A stretch of 64,000 bases of DNA from UBA4416 sp036676295 (GCA_036676295.1 JAKFDE010000016.1:372001-436000), one strand, 5' to 3'. Counted from the first letter of the stretch, positions 34,294 through 43,126 are shown. Program-made: numbers and translations. Notes: generated by a model from the sequence alone, not told the origin.

Positions 34294-36399
34294 ATGAATC
34301 ATATATCAGTCATTAAAATCAGCCTTCTTTTCACAAGTTTTTGTTTAAATATGTCAAGTCAAATCTATTATCCGGAAACTAAAGTGATCAAACAAATTGA
34401 TGATTATCATGGTGTTAAAATCGGAGACCCCTACCGTTGGCTGGAAGACGATAATTCTGCCGAAACTAAATTATGGGTTGACGCTCAAAACAAGACAACA
34501 AATACTTTTTTAAGCAAAATTCCATTTAAAGAAAAAATCAAAGAACGTTTAACCACATTATGGAATTATGATAAAATGAGTGCGCCTTACAAGAAGGGAA
34601 AACTCTATTTTTCGTATAGAAATAACGGCCTACAAAATCAATCCGTTTTTTATTCTCAAACATCCTTACTAGATAAACCGGTAGTTGTTTTAGATCCAAA
34701 CACCTTATCCAAGGACGGCACGACATCCTTAAGCGGCGTATCCATTTCAAAAGACGGAAATTATTTAGCCTATGGTATATCCAAAGCAGGCAGCGACTGG
34801 GTAGAAATTCATGTAAAAGATATTAATACCAAACAAGACCTGACAGATGTGATTAAATGGGTTAAATTTTCTGATATCTCCTGGAAAGGAAATGGTTTTT
34901 ATTACAGTCGTTATGACGAGCCAAATTCCGACAAAGCCTTTACACAAAAAAACGAATTCCATAAAGTATATTACCACAGCATTGGCACTCCACAATCCAA
35001 AGATGAATTAGTATTTGAAGACAAAGAACATCCTGACAGAAATTTTTCGGCACAGGTGACTCACGACGAAAATTATTTAATTATTTATGGTAGCGAAACC
35101 ACCAGTGGACAAAGCCTTGCTATTAAAGATCTCTCCAATCCTCAATCTAAACTAATCACCATCGTTACTAATTTTGATAACGAATACAGTGTGATTGAAA
35201 ACATCGGTAATCAGTTTTATGTGTTTACTAATTATGAAGCACCTAATTACAAATTAGTTAAAATAAGCTTAAATAATCCTGAGCAAAAAAACTGGGAAAA
35301 TGTATTGGAACAAAAAGATTATTTACTGGAAGGTGTTACTTTTTGTGGCAACAAAATTATCTCCAATTATTTAAAAGATGTTTCTTCGAAGTTATATTTA
35401 CATGACATTAACGGAAAAATTGAAAAAGAGATTGCTTTGCCGGGCTTATGCAAAGTCAATGGTGTTAACTCTTCCAGAGAAGACAACTTTGCTTTTTATT
35501 CGGTAGTATCTTATACTAATCCGGAAGAAGTATATTATTATGATGCAAAAGTTGGCACGAGCAAACGAATCTTTAAACCGAACTGTGCATTTAAATCAAG
35601 CGAATACGAAACCAAACAGGTGTTTTATAAAAGCAAAGATGGCACCAAGGTTCCGATGTTCATTACACACAAAAAAGGAATAGAATTAAATGGAAACAAT
35701 CCCTGTTTTGTATTTGGCTATGGTGGTTTTAATATTTCTTATACACCCGAATTCAGAATTGACCGTGCCTTATTTTTAGAAGCGGGTGGTATTTATTGTG
35801 TCCCAAACTTACGTGGTGGTGGTGAGTACGGAGAAGACTGGCACATGAGTGGCACGAAATGCAAAAAACAAAATGTGTTTGATGATTTTATTGCTGCTTG
35901 CGATTATTTAGTAGAAAACAAATATACCTCACACGAAAAATTAGCCATCCATGGCCGAAGCAATGGAGGTTTACTAATTGGAGCCGTCATCACTCAACGA
36001 CCGGATATTGCAAAAGTTGCTATTCCTACCGTTGGTGTATTAGACATGCTGCGTTTTCATGTGTTTACTATTGGCAGAGCCTGGACTGTTGATTATGGTT
36101 GTAGTGAAAATAAAGAGGAATTTGAATGCTTATACAAATACTCCCCTTTACATAACATTAAAAAAGCAAAATACCCTGCTACTTTGGTTTTAACCGGCGA
36201 TCATGATGACCGTGTTGTTCCTGCACATTCATTTAAATTTATTTCTACGCTCCAGAAAAACAACGAAGGAGAAAACCCAACCTTAATTCGTGTGGATGTA
36301 AATGCAGGACATGGCGCAGGAAAACCAACCACTAAGCAAATAGAGGAATTTGCAGACATGTGGAGTTTTGTATTTTATAATCTAAAAATGAAGTATTAA
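34294..36399 (+). CDS. Prolyl oligopeptidase family serine peptidase (S9A)
   Basis: 701 residues. Signal peptide (ISLLFTSFCLNMSSQ) indicates a periplasmic enzyme. The N-terminal segment YPETKVIKQIDDYHGVKIGDPYRWLEDD precedes a seven-bladed beta-propeller (about 80-425) that gates access. The alpha/beta-hydrolase domain carries GGGEYGEDWHMSG, the nucleophile in HGRSNGGLLIG (about Ser555), the acid in LTGDHDDRVVPAHS (about Asp637) and the His in VNAGHGAG (about 672). It cleaves after proline in short peptides. Length matches typical POPs. The final 4 bases overlap the stop of the convergent DUF1571 gene. Confidence 0.95.
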   Translation: MNHISVIKISLLFTSFCLNMSSQIYYPETKVIKQIDDYHGVKIGDPYRWLEDDNSAETKLWVDAQNKTTNTFLSKIPFKEKIKERLTTLWNYDKMSAPYKKGKLYFSYRNNGLQNQSVFYSQTSLLDKPVVVLDPNTLSKDGTTSLSGVSISKDGNYLAYGISKAGSDWVEIHVKDINTKQDLTDVIKWVKFSDISWKGNGFYYSRYDEPNSDKAFTQKNEFHKVYYHSIGTPQSKDELVFEDKEHPDRNFSAQVTHDENYLIIYGSETTSGQSLAIKDLSNPQSKLITIVTNFDNEYSVIENIGNQFYVFTNYEAPNYKLVKISLNNPEQKNWENVLEQKDYLLEGVTFCGNKIISNYLKDVSSKLYLHDINGKIEKEIALPGLCKVNGVNSSREDNFAFYSVVSYTNPEEVYYYDAKVGTSKRIFKPNCAFKSSEYETKQVFYKSKDGTKVPMFITHKKGIELNGNNPCFVFGYGGFNISYTPEFRIDRALFLEAGGIYCVPNLRGGGEYGEDWHMSGTKCKKQNVFDDFIAACDYLVENKYTSHEKLAIHGRSNGGLLIGAVITQRPDIAKVAIPTVGVLDMLRFHVFTIGRAWTVDYGCSENKEEFECLYKYSPLHNIKKAKYPATLVLTGDHDDRVVPAHSFKFISTLQKNNEGENPTLIRVDVNAGHGAGKPTTKQIEEFADMWSFVFYNLKMKY

Positions 36400-37247
36400 A
36401 ATTTATACCCATCATAGTTTCGTTGAAACTCTTTAGCCGGTATAGGTTTGTTTAATTCAATATCAAAGTATTCGTAATTTTCGAATAAGCCAATATCATC
36501 ATATATACTAATGCTCACAGGTAGCATGGTTTTTTCATCAATACAGAATACCGCTTTTTTGCAATAAAAAGTAGGAATCTTGATTTTCATTCCTTTTTTT
36601 ACGTAACCATGTTCATCGTACAAATTATTTTTGCTGCGAATCATATAATCACTTACAATAAATTTATTAGCTATACTCGAAATAGTTTCCTTTTCATTAA
36701 CTACATAATCAAAATAAGAAAAAGCGGTGTTTTCATAAACCATTAAATAACAGTTCATTTTGTTTTTTTCTGTTTTGCCAACGTATGTCAAATGTTTGGC
36801 TACTTGATCTTTTTCTTTACTCAGAGCCATAGCAATGGTTTTAACAATAAAATCAAACCCCAATTCATGGATCGTGAAATGTTGATTTTTGCGCATCAAA
36901 TTTCCGCGCGGATCAAGTGTTAATGTAAAATAAGGAAATACATGAGGTTTTACCAAACACTTATTATTTAAAGCGCCTTCGTTATAAAGCACTTCCAGTT
37001 TTTTTTCGGGATTAATTAAATACGATTTTTTAGGTGAGATCTGCATTTTCACTTTAGTACTCGCTACAGAATAACCATGTTCAATACGTTCCAAAGCTTT
37101 CATATTAAAACGGAGATAGGAGATCTTTTTCACAGAATCCATCATGTCAGTGATCAATTTAAAATCCTTAAAATGATCTCTACTGGTTTGAGAAAATAAT
37201 TTTCCAAAACTTAAAGTAATAATTATGACTAAGGTCCATTTTCGCAT
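36396..37247 (-). CDS. DUF1571-like exported protein with a LysM-like insert
   Basis: 283 residues from the ATG at 37245-37247. A longer reading to 37289 would run through the promoter at 37256-37286. Signal peptide MRKWTLVIIITLSFGKLFSQ. The body fits the DUF1571 outer-membrane-lipoprotein-sorting-like fold (RFNMKALERIEHGYSVAS, VKMQISPKKSYLINP, LTLDPRGNLMRKNQHFTIHELGFDFI, MLPVSISIYDDIGLFENYEYFDIELN). Between its strands sits a LysM-like segment (about 190-230, VVNEKETISSIANKFIVSDYMIRSKNN) suggesting peptidoglycan contact. LolA-like folds bind lipid chains, so a periplasmic carrier or sensor role is possible but unproven. Confidence 0.75.
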   Translation of the reverse strand: MRKWTLVIIITLSFGKLFSQTSRDHFKDFKLITDMMDSVKKISYLRFNMKALERIEHGYSVASTKVKMQISPKKSYLINPEKKLEVLYNEGALNNKCLVKPHVFPYFTLTLDPRGNLMRKNQHFTIHELGFDFIVKTIAMALSKEKDQVAKHLTYVGKTEKNKMNCYLMVYENTAFSYFDYVVNEKETISSIANKFIVSDYMIRSKNNLYDEHGYVKKGMKIKIPTFYCKKAVFCIDEKTMLPVSISIYDDIGLFENYEYFDIELNKPIPAKEFQRNYDGYKF

Positions 37248-37255
37248 TGAGAGCC

Positions 37256-37286
37256 TAAAGATAAGGCTTGAAAAAGACACTGCAAA
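37256..37286 (-). promoter_or_regulatory. Promoter of the DUF1571 gene (TTTG-N19-TATCTTTA)
   Basis: On the minus strand TTTG (37286-37283), exactly 19 bases and TATCTTTA (37263-37256) match the Bacteroidota consensus except for the final base. The predicted start, near 37249, sits just before the chosen ATG at 37247, supporting that start codon and a nearly leaderless message. Confidence 0.65.
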
Positions 37287-37330
37287 CAAGTACGTGTATT
37301 TTTTGTAAATTTAATCCGTAATAAAAAAAT

Positions 37331-38077
37331 ATGGATTCAATTTTAGGAATAATTCCGGCAAGATATGCCTCGACAAGGTTTCCAGGCAAACCACTCATTG
37401 ATATACTAGGCAAAAGCATGATACAACGCGTGTATGAACAGGCCGAAAAATCGTGTTTGTTAACTCAGGTAGTTGTTGCTACCGACGATGAACGTATTTA
37501 TCATCACGTAAAAGCCTTTGGAGGCAATGTGGTTTATACGCAAGAAAACCATCCTAGCGGAACCGACCGTTGCTTTGAAGCTTTAAAAAAAACAGAAGGA
37601 GATTTTGAATATGTGATCAATATCCAGGGCGACGAACCATTTATTGACCCCACACAAATTGACCTGTTGTGTGAGGTATGTGATGGTATTACTGAATTAG
37701 CTACTTTAATGATCCCTGTAGATTCTCATGAAGTATTGTTTGATATGGGAGAGGTGAAAATCGCTCTGAATCAAAATATGGAAGCTTTATACTTTAGCAG
37801 AATGGTGATTCCGTACATTAAAGGTGTTCCTCAAACCGAGTGGCACAAACACCATAACTATTATCGCCATGTTGGAATGTATGCTTACCGAATAGATGTA
37901 TTAGAACAAATTACCAAACTGCAACCTTCCTCTTTAGAAAAAGCAGAATCATTGGAACAGCTACGCTGGCTTGAAAATGGTTATAAAGTAAAATGTGCGA
38001 TCACTCAATTTGATAGCCATTGTGTAGATACACCCGAAGATATAGAAAAAGTAATTAGATTAATGAATATCAAATAA
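37331..38077 (+). CDS. kdsB: 3-deoxy-manno-octulosonate cytidylyltransferase
   Basis: 248 residues, the normal KdsB length. It activates Kdo with CTP to CMP-Kdo for lipopolysaccharide inner-core synthesis. Diagnostic motifs are IPARYASTRFPGKPL at the N-terminus, VVATDDERI, HPSGTDRCFEA, INIQGDEPFIDP, HVGMYAYRIDVL and the C-terminal GYKVKCAITQFDSHCVDTPEDIEKV. Cytoplasmic. Its TAA overlaps the ATG of the shikimate kinase by one base, so the two are translationally coupled. Kdo synthesis confirms a Gram-negative outer membrane and complements the heptose genes at 58-60 kb. Confidence 0.97.
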   Translation: MDSILGIIPARYASTRFPGKPLIDILGKSMIQRVYEQAEKSCLLTQVVVATDDERIYHHVKAFGGNVVYTQENHPSGTDRCFEALKKTEGDFEYVINIQGDEPFIDPTQIDLLCEVCDGITELATLMIPVDSHEVLFDMGEVKIALNQNMEALYFSRMVIPYIKGVPQTEWHKHHNYYRHVGMYAYRIDVLEQITKLQPSSLEKAESLEQLRWLENGYKVKCAITQFDSHCVDTPEDIEKVIRLMNIK

Positions 38078-38601
38078 TGGAAGAGAAAAAATTAATTTTT
38101 ATATGTGGTTTTATGGGTTGTGGAAAAACAACCCAAGGAAAAAAATTAGCAAAAGAACTAGGTTACTTTTTTATTGATCTGGATGATTATATCGCTAATC
38201 AACGCGACATGACAATCACCGAATTATTTAAAGAGGTAGGCGAAGATGAATTTAGAAAAATTGAAACTCAAGCTTTGCAGGAATGCATTCAGGATAACGT
38301 CAAAGCATTAATAGCCGTTGGTGGCGGCACGCCTTGTTTTAATTCTAATATTGATGCCATGAAATCCAATGGCAAAGTTGTGTACCTAAAAATGGATGCC
38401 GAAGCTTTATACAATCGGTTATTTAATGCCAAACAAGACCGTCCTTTGATCAAAGATAAAGAGAATGAAGAAATGTTATTGTATATCAAGAACTTACTTA
38501 AAACACGAGAGGCTTTTTACAATCAGGCGCATATCATTACCAGTGGTGTAACAGTTGATATAGATGCGTTAAAAGATCAAATTTTAAATTATAAAGCTTA
38601 G
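38077..38601 (+). CDS. aroK: Shikimate kinase
   Basis: 174 residues. A P-loop kinase that phosphorylates shikimate on the route to chorismate. Walker A GFMGCGKTTQGK lies near residue 11, the DDYI acidic pair and FKEVGEDEFRKIETQAL bind shikimate, GGGTPC is the central substrate loop, and RPLIKDKEN is the lid. Its start overlaps the kdsB stop (TAATG), and the next gene begins 3 bases after its own stop, so kdsB-aroK and the Ntox23-like gene form one operon. Confidence 0.95.
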   Translation: MEEKKLIFICGFMGCGKTTQGKKLAKELGYFFIDLDDYIANQRDMTITELFKEVGEDEFRKIETQALQECIQDNVKALIAVGGGTPCFNSNIDAMKSNGKVVYLKMDAEALYNRLFNAKQDRPLIKDKENEEMLLYIKNLLKTREAFYNQAHIITSGVTVDIDALKDQILNYKA

Positions 38602-38604
38602 ACA

Positions 38605-39522
38605 ATGCCTAGAATAAAATTCATTATTATTTTTTTAATAGGATTTTATTCTAGTAGCGTAGCTCAGTTAGACATCGGCAAAAATGTTGGTTTTAATATA
38701 GGCTTTGTTGGCGCATTTGGAACCCATGTTCAACGCTTTGGCGTAGTCATTCAAGGTTATTATGTGTATCAATTTGCACAGGTTAATGCTTCTGTCAGAC
38801 TTTATGATAATTTTAAGGATCTGGGACCAAAAGGTGAACATGCCGAATTAAATACCGCTCTTGGTTTATGTTTAGGTTACGGGAAACAAACTACCGAAGT
38901 CAACAATTTTATGAGCTCCATTAGTAACCAAACGGGTTATAAAAATTCGGTAGCATACAGTTATAATGTTTGGTGTAATAAAATTAAAACCTCACAAGTA
39001 ACCGGTATCATTGCTTTACAATTCAATCAATTCTCTATTATAAGCGAAAATGATCTGCTAGCCAAACCTACATTAGACCGATTCAGAACCGGAGCTTTTT
39101 TATTACAATACCAGGATAAAAATTTTCAATACGCACTCAACTGTACTATGTGGACAGGAAAAATGGGAGAGATCATTCGTAACGATTCTATTTACCCTAA
39201 GCCTGGTTATGTAAACCATCAAGGCGGTGTCTACGCTAATATATCGCATGGCTTATTAAGTGCGCAACTAAAATATGCTAATGAATATGGTCAGTATTTG
39301 CAGGCTAATGCAGGTATTGATGCCGAACAGGTTCGTAATACCATGCAAAACAAAATCATACACGACATGCCTTTTATTCCTAAAAAATGGAACAAAGCTC
39401 AAAATGTTCATATACCTATGCTTGATTCAGAAGGCAATCAATATTTGTATAGGAAAGATCAAAAAATTAAAAACCCCAAATTGTTTTTAAATGCATATAC
39501 GAGTCCTAATATATTTTATTAA
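38605..39522 (+). CDS. Exported protein resembling polymorphic toxin type 23 (Ntox23-like)
   Basis: 305 residues with a signal peptide (KFIIIFLIGFYSSSVAQ). The mature chain is beta-rich. It begins GKNVGFNIGFVGAFGTHVQRFGVVIQGYYVYQFAQVNASVRLYDN and includes the recurring motif SENDLL followed by LDRFRTGAFLLQYQDKNF and ALNCTMWTG, which I associate with the Ntox23 family found widely in Bacteroidota. The name comes from toxin-domain surveys. Here the domain is alone, exported, without delivery modules or an adjacent immunity gene, so a toxin role is doubtful. It could be a barrel-like structural protein. Third gene of the kdsB operon; its last 4 bases overlap the convergent GH3-like gene. Confidence 0.6.
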   Translation: MPRIKFIIIFLIGFYSSSVAQLDIGKNVGFNIGFVGAFGTHVQRFGVVIQGYYVYQFAQVNASVRLYDNFKDLGPKGEHAELNTALGLCLGYGKQTTEVNNFMSSISNQTGYKNSVAYSYNVWCNKIKTSQVTGIIALQFNQFSIISENDLLAKPTLDRFRTGAFLLQYQDKNFQYALNCTMWTGKMGEIIRNDSIYPKPGYVNHQGGVYANISHGLLSAQLKYANEYGQYLQANAGIDAEQVRNTMQNKIIHDMPFIPKKWNKAQNVHIPMLDSEGNQYLYRKDQKIKNPKLFLNAYTSPNIFY

Positions 39523-41030
39523 AGCTGCGCAAAGGTCATCACGTCTTCCAAAATTTTTCGATCATTACTTAAGCGTGGCACTTTAAATTGACCTCCTAAT
39601 CTATTATGAGATTTTAACCAATTATAAAACGTACCTTTTTTCAATGCCTTTATAACTGGCAAATGAAGAATATAATTATTAAAACGTTTCGCTTCGTAAT
39701 CAGAATTGTTTTGTTTTAAATGGTCGTCCAAAACCGTAATAAAATAATCTAAATTAGTAGGATGTTGTTCAAACTCGATCAACCATTCGTGGCCGCCTCT
39801 GTCGTTGGTCATAAACACAGGCGCTACTGTAAAATCAATAATATGTGCTTCTGTTTTTTCGCAGGCTGACCTTAACGCTTGCTCTACATTATGTATCATT
39901 AACTCCTCACCAAAAGCATTAATGTATTGCTTAGTGCGTCCACTCACAATAAAACGGTAAGGACTTAAATTTGTAAAACGAATCGTATCTCCCACCTTAT
40001 AACGCCATAAACCGGCATTGGTACTAATTAGCATCGCATAATCTTTATTCAGTTCAACCTCCGTTAAATTATAAACTGTTGGTTGCTCTTTACTTAATTC
40101 GTTAACAGGAATAAATTCATAATAAATACCATAATCCAACATCAATAACATTTCATCGCTTACACGTTCATCCTGAATACCAAAGAATCCCTCTGAAGCG
40201 CTATACAATTGCATGTAGGACATGTTGCTGTTGTTGAACAATTTTTCAAACAATTCTTTATAAGGCGTAAAACTTACACCACCATGAAAATACACTTCCA
40301 GATTTGGCCAGATTTCTTTAAGGTTATCAACCTTTTTTAATTCTAAAATACGCTTGATCAATACCAACATCCAACTTGGTACACCGGCTAAACTGGTCAC
40401 ATTTTCATTAGCCATGGAGTCTGCCATTTTCTCCAGCTTATCTTCCCAGTTATCCATTAAAGCAATATCAACGGCCGGAGCTCTAAAATATTCAGCCCAC
40501 ATAGGTAAGTTCTGAATAATGATAGCGCTCACATCACCATGATAAGAATTATAATCACCAAAGCTATCCGTTTTAAAACTACCGCCTAAGGCTAAATTTT
40601 TTCCGGTGAATAATTGCGTATCATCATTATTAATGCAGTGAAAAGTGATCATATCTCGTCCGCCATTATAATGACAGCCATCTAAAAACTCTTTACTAAC
40701 AGGAATGAATTTACTTTTATCAGTAGTACCACTACTTTTTGCAAACCATTTAATATCAGTAGACCACAATAAATTTTGTTCGCCTCTGCGTGTTCTTTCA
40801 ATATAAGGCTTCAACGTTTCATAATCGTGAACAGGAATATTTCGTTTAAACTGTTCGTAGTTATTAATGGATTTAAAATCATGTAATTTCCCAAACTCAG
40901 TATCCTTTGCCTTTAACACCAGATCCAACAGCCATTCATTCTGTACATCGTGCGGATACTTCATAAAAAGTTCCACTTGATGCATGCGCTTTTTCATCAA
41001 CCAAGCCGCTATAGAATTAATAATTGCCAT
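39519..41030 (-). CDS. GH3-family (auxin-responsive-promoter-like) acyl-adenylating enzyme
   Basis: 503 residues. GH3 enzymes belong to the ANL adenylate-forming fold and conjugate carboxylates to amino acids in plants; bacterial homologues are largely uncharacterised. Motifs are WFAKSSGTTDKSKFIPVS (ATP loop), YMQLYSASEGFFGIQD, the YEFIPV strand, LWRYKVGDTIRFTNLSPYRFIVSGRTKQYIN hinge and a C-terminal NRLGGQFKVPRLSNDR that resembles the usual lysine-containing tail. Soluble and cytoplasmic. Substrate unknown. It lies 91 bases downstream of ispD and may be cotranscribed. Confidence 0.9.
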   Translation of the reverse strand: MAIINSIAAWLMKKRMHQVELFMKYPHDVQNEWLLDLVLKAKDTEFGKLHDFKSINNYEQFKRNIPVHDYETLKPYIERTRRGEQNLLWSTDIKWFAKSSGTTDKSKFIPVSKEFLDGCHYNGGRDMITFHCINNDDTQLFTGKNLALGGSFKTDSFGDYNSYHGDVSAIIIQNLPMWAEYFRAPAVDIALMDNWEDKLEKMADSMANENVTSLAGVPSWMLVLIKRILELKKVDNLKEIWPNLEVYFHGGVSFTPYKELFEKLFNNSNMSYMQLYSASEGFFGIQDERVSDEMLLMLDYGIYYEFIPVNELSKEQPTVYNLTEVELNKDYAMLISTNAGLWRYKVGDTIRFTNLSPYRFIVSGRTKQYINAFGEELMIHNVEQALRSACEKTEAHIIDFTVAPVFMTNDRGGHEWLIEFEQHPTNLDYFITVLDDHLKQNNSDYEAKRFNNYILHLPVIKALKKGTFYNWLKSHNRLGGQFKVPRLSNDRKILEDVMTFAQL

Positions 41031-41121
41031 ATATTATTTTGTATTTAAATACGATTCATTTTCGTTATGCAAGTCTATTTAATTTAGCAGTGATCTGATG
41101 AGTCTGATATATCTTTTGTTG

Positions 41122-41796
41122 TCATGATAAATATAATTCAGCTTTTTTTAAATCTTCCGGATTGGTAATTTTTATATTTTCAGTATTGCCTTCTACTAAA
41201 TAAATAGTTTCATCCATACCTTCCAGCACCGTGGCATCATCTGTAAAAAAAGGTGAATACGATTGTTCAAAGGCTTCCTTAATTTTTGAAACCACAAAAC
41301 ATTGCGGTGTTTGTACGATCTGATAATCATCGCGACTCACTGCTTTATTAATCGTATTAGTCACCATGCGCAAACTTTCATTCACGGGTATCACCGGAAT
41401 AGCATTGCCTTTTTGAGCAGCCGTTTCAAAACAACGCTTAATGGTTTCCACACTCACTAATGGTCTGGCAGCATCATGAATCCCTACAATATCATTTTTA
41501 TTACTAATGCTATTCAAACCATTTTTAACTGAATGGAATCGTGTTTCTCCTCCTAATACTACTTGAATATTTTTTTCAGGAAAAAATTCAGCCAACATAA
41601 AGTTTGCTTCGATTACATAATCTTTATGTACACATACTATTACATTAATGAACTCATCAAACTCAAGGAATTTTTCGATGGTATGAATTAAAATCGGTTT
41701 TTGATGTATCTCAATAAACTGCTTAGGCACGTTTGATTGCATGCGTGTGCCTGTACCTCCCGCAACGATGATAACGTTATATTGTGAATAGTTCAT
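41122..41796 (-). CDS. ispD: 2-C-methyl-D-erythritol 4-phosphate cytidylyltransferase
   Basis: 224 residues. It makes CDP-methylerythritol in the non-mevalonate isoprenoid pathway. Motifs are VAGGTGTRMQSNVPKQF (CTP-binding loop), HIEKF-like PILIHTIEKF, VLGGETRFHSVKNGL, GIHDAARPLVS and TPQCFVVSKIKEAFEQ, plus FTDDATVLEG near the end. Complete length. Isoprenoids feed carotenoids (see the desaturase fragment at 1-277) and undecaprenyl lipids used by the GT-C-like enzymes. Transcribed toward the GH3-like gene. Confidence 0.96.
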   Translation of the reverse strand: MNYSQYNVIIVAGGTGTRMQSNVPKQFIEIHQKPILIHTIEKFLEFDEFINVIVCVHKDYVIEANFMLAEFFPEKNIQVVLGGETRFHSVKNGLNSISNKNDIVGIHDAARPLVSVETIKRCFETAAQKGNAIPVIPVNESLRMVTNTINKAVSRDDYQIVQTPQCFVVSKIKEAFEQSYSPFFTDDATVLEGMDETIYLVEGNTENIKITNPEDLKKAELYLS

Positions 41797-41857
41797 TTTT
41801 TATTTCTCGCTGATACTGCAAATAAACGCAGATCTTAATTTAATTATTTTTCAATCT

Positions 41858-41897
41858 CTTTTGTCCCTTAAGTCTCTTCTGTCTCTAGCGTCCCTTA
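41858..41897. repeat. Nine-base-period tandem repeat
   Basis: Four and a half 9-base units with GTC at a fixed phase (GTC at 41864, 41873, 41882, 41891): TCTTTTGTC, CCTTAAGTC, TCTTCTGTC, TCTAGCGTC, then CCTTA. The array ends at the stop of the regulator gene (41898) in the spacer before ispD. It is degenerate, so more like a slowly decaying repeat than a recent slippage tract. Function unknown. Confidence 0.6.
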
Positions 41898-42905
41898 TTA
41901 GTAATTTTTTATTTTTTCAATCGATACATCAATTGCTTTATAAATTTTATTAAAAAACTGAAAACGCTGTTTCTCTGCAATGCCACTGATCAATGTCGAT
42001 TTCTTACTTAAGTTTTTCATCCAATGTTCTATCTCACCACAAAACTGTTGGTTACTAGTGGTTAACGAATTTAAGGTATTAAACGAAATGTATGAAAAAA
42101 TATGTCCATCACTATTCACATGGATACAATTAGTGCCAATTACCAGATCGCTATTGTATAATTGAAAAGGAACTACATATGAATTGTTACGATCGTTCTT
42201 ATTTTCCTTTTCAGCATACGTATGAATGGTTTGCACCATTTCTTTTAACTCCAGTAAAACAGTAATGGCATCGTCTTTATCTTTAAACGCTCCGGACTCA
42301 AAGTAATATTCAATTTGTTTAACCGAAGTCTGGATCGTATCACTGGTCCAGATCTCATTACTGGGAATTTGTAAATAGGTTTTATGAATATTCTCTGCTA
42401 GCAGCAATTGTTTTTCAGGAATCACATCCCAATCAAATTTTTTGTTTTGATAGTCAGCAATATTCAACACCGAACGTTGCCAGTAAAACAATTTAAACGC
42501 TGATAATTTTTGTGAATGAAAAGAATGGAAAATAGGCACTTCTTCGGCAGCATATATAATGCTAGAGTTTTCTGATTTAGAAATTTGCTCCAACTGCTTC
42601 AATAAATTACTTAAGTAATTTTCGAAATTATCAGCAGAATCAGTCAACTTAATGTAATTACAAGTAACAGACTGCGCCTGATTAGAGAAAATATTATCGG
42701 CCGAAATGCGGTAATGCTTGCAGATCCTGTAGGCTTCATCCAAACTCAATTCTGTTTCGCAACGCAAACGTCGGTAAGCACTGTCGTTACTGATGCTTAG
42801 CAAATCGGCAATATCATCAACTAACGATACATTAGCAGGCGCTACCTCCTTTAAGTGCTTAATAAACACTTCCTGCATTTCAAATCCTGATTTTTTAGAC
42901 CCCAT
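41898..42905 (-). CDS. Helix-turn-helix regulator, large Bacteroidota type
   Basis: 335 residues from the ATG at 42903-42905 (a TTG four codons earlier is possible). The N-terminal DNA-binding domain (about 1-75) contains LVDDIADLLSISNDSAYRRL followed by ELSLDEAYRICKHYRISADNIF, an XRE-like helix-turn-helix. The remaining ~260 residues are helical, with LLKQLEQISKSENSSIIYAAEEVPIFHSF, LFYWQRSVLN and a C-terminal sensor part. I recognise the layout from Bacteroidota regulators of unknown ligand. The palindrome TTTGCA-N5-TGCAAA over its own promoter suggests autoregulation. Monocistronic. Confidence 0.72.
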   Translation of the reverse strand: MGSKKSGFEMQEVFIKHLKEVAPANVSLVDDIADLLSISNDSAYRRLRCETELSLDEAYRICKHYRISADNIFSNQAQSVTCNYIKLTDSADNFENYLSNLLKQLEQISKSENSSIIYAAEEVPIFHSFHSQKLSAFKLFYWQRSVLNIADYQNKKFDWDVIPEKQLLLAENIHKTYLQIPSNEIWTSDTIQTSVKQIEYYFESGAFKDKDDAITVLLELKEMVQTIHTYAEKENKNDRNNSYVVPFQLYNSDLVIGTNCIHVNSDGHIFSYISFNTLNSLTTSNQQFCGEIEHWMKNLSKKSTLISGIAEKQRFQFFNKIYKAIDVSIEKIKNY

Positions 42906-42942
42906 TTTATCTGGCAATTATTACTAATAAATATACTCAATA

Positions 42943-42963
42943 TTTGCAAAAAATGCAAAATTA
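42943..42963 (-). promoter_or_regulatory. Promoter -7 element with overlapping palindromic operator
   Basis: The minus-strand -7 element TAATTTTG occupies 42963-42956, giving a start near 42949. The palindrome TTTGCA-N5-TGCAAA (42943-42959) overlaps both. A related half site, TTTTTTGCAAAAATT, lies at about 43032-43046, between this promoter and that of the divergent lipoprotein gene. The site is well placed for autorepression by the helix-turn-helix protein; binding is inferred. No gene is seen in the remainder of the 42906-43126 gap. Confidence 0.5.
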
Positions 42964-43093
42964 TCCAGATTTGACAGTTATTGACGCGGAAAACAGATCC
43001 AAAAGAACGTTTTAGGCTTCATAAAACACCCTTTTTTGCAAAAATTCAAACCAGTCGTCTACTAATCCGTTTCAATAGGGCTTGCAACCAAAG

Positions 43094-43101
43094 TAATTTT
43101 G
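43094..43101 (+). promoter_or_regulatory. -7 promoter element of the 43.1 kb lipoprotein locus
   Basis: TAATTTTG fits TAnnTTTG exactly, with TTTC (43070-43073) about 20 bases upstream as an imperfect -33. The predicted leader to the ATG at 43127 is about 19 bases. Confidence 0.45.
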
Positions 43102-43126
43102 ATGTAGAAATCAATCGCAAAAAATT

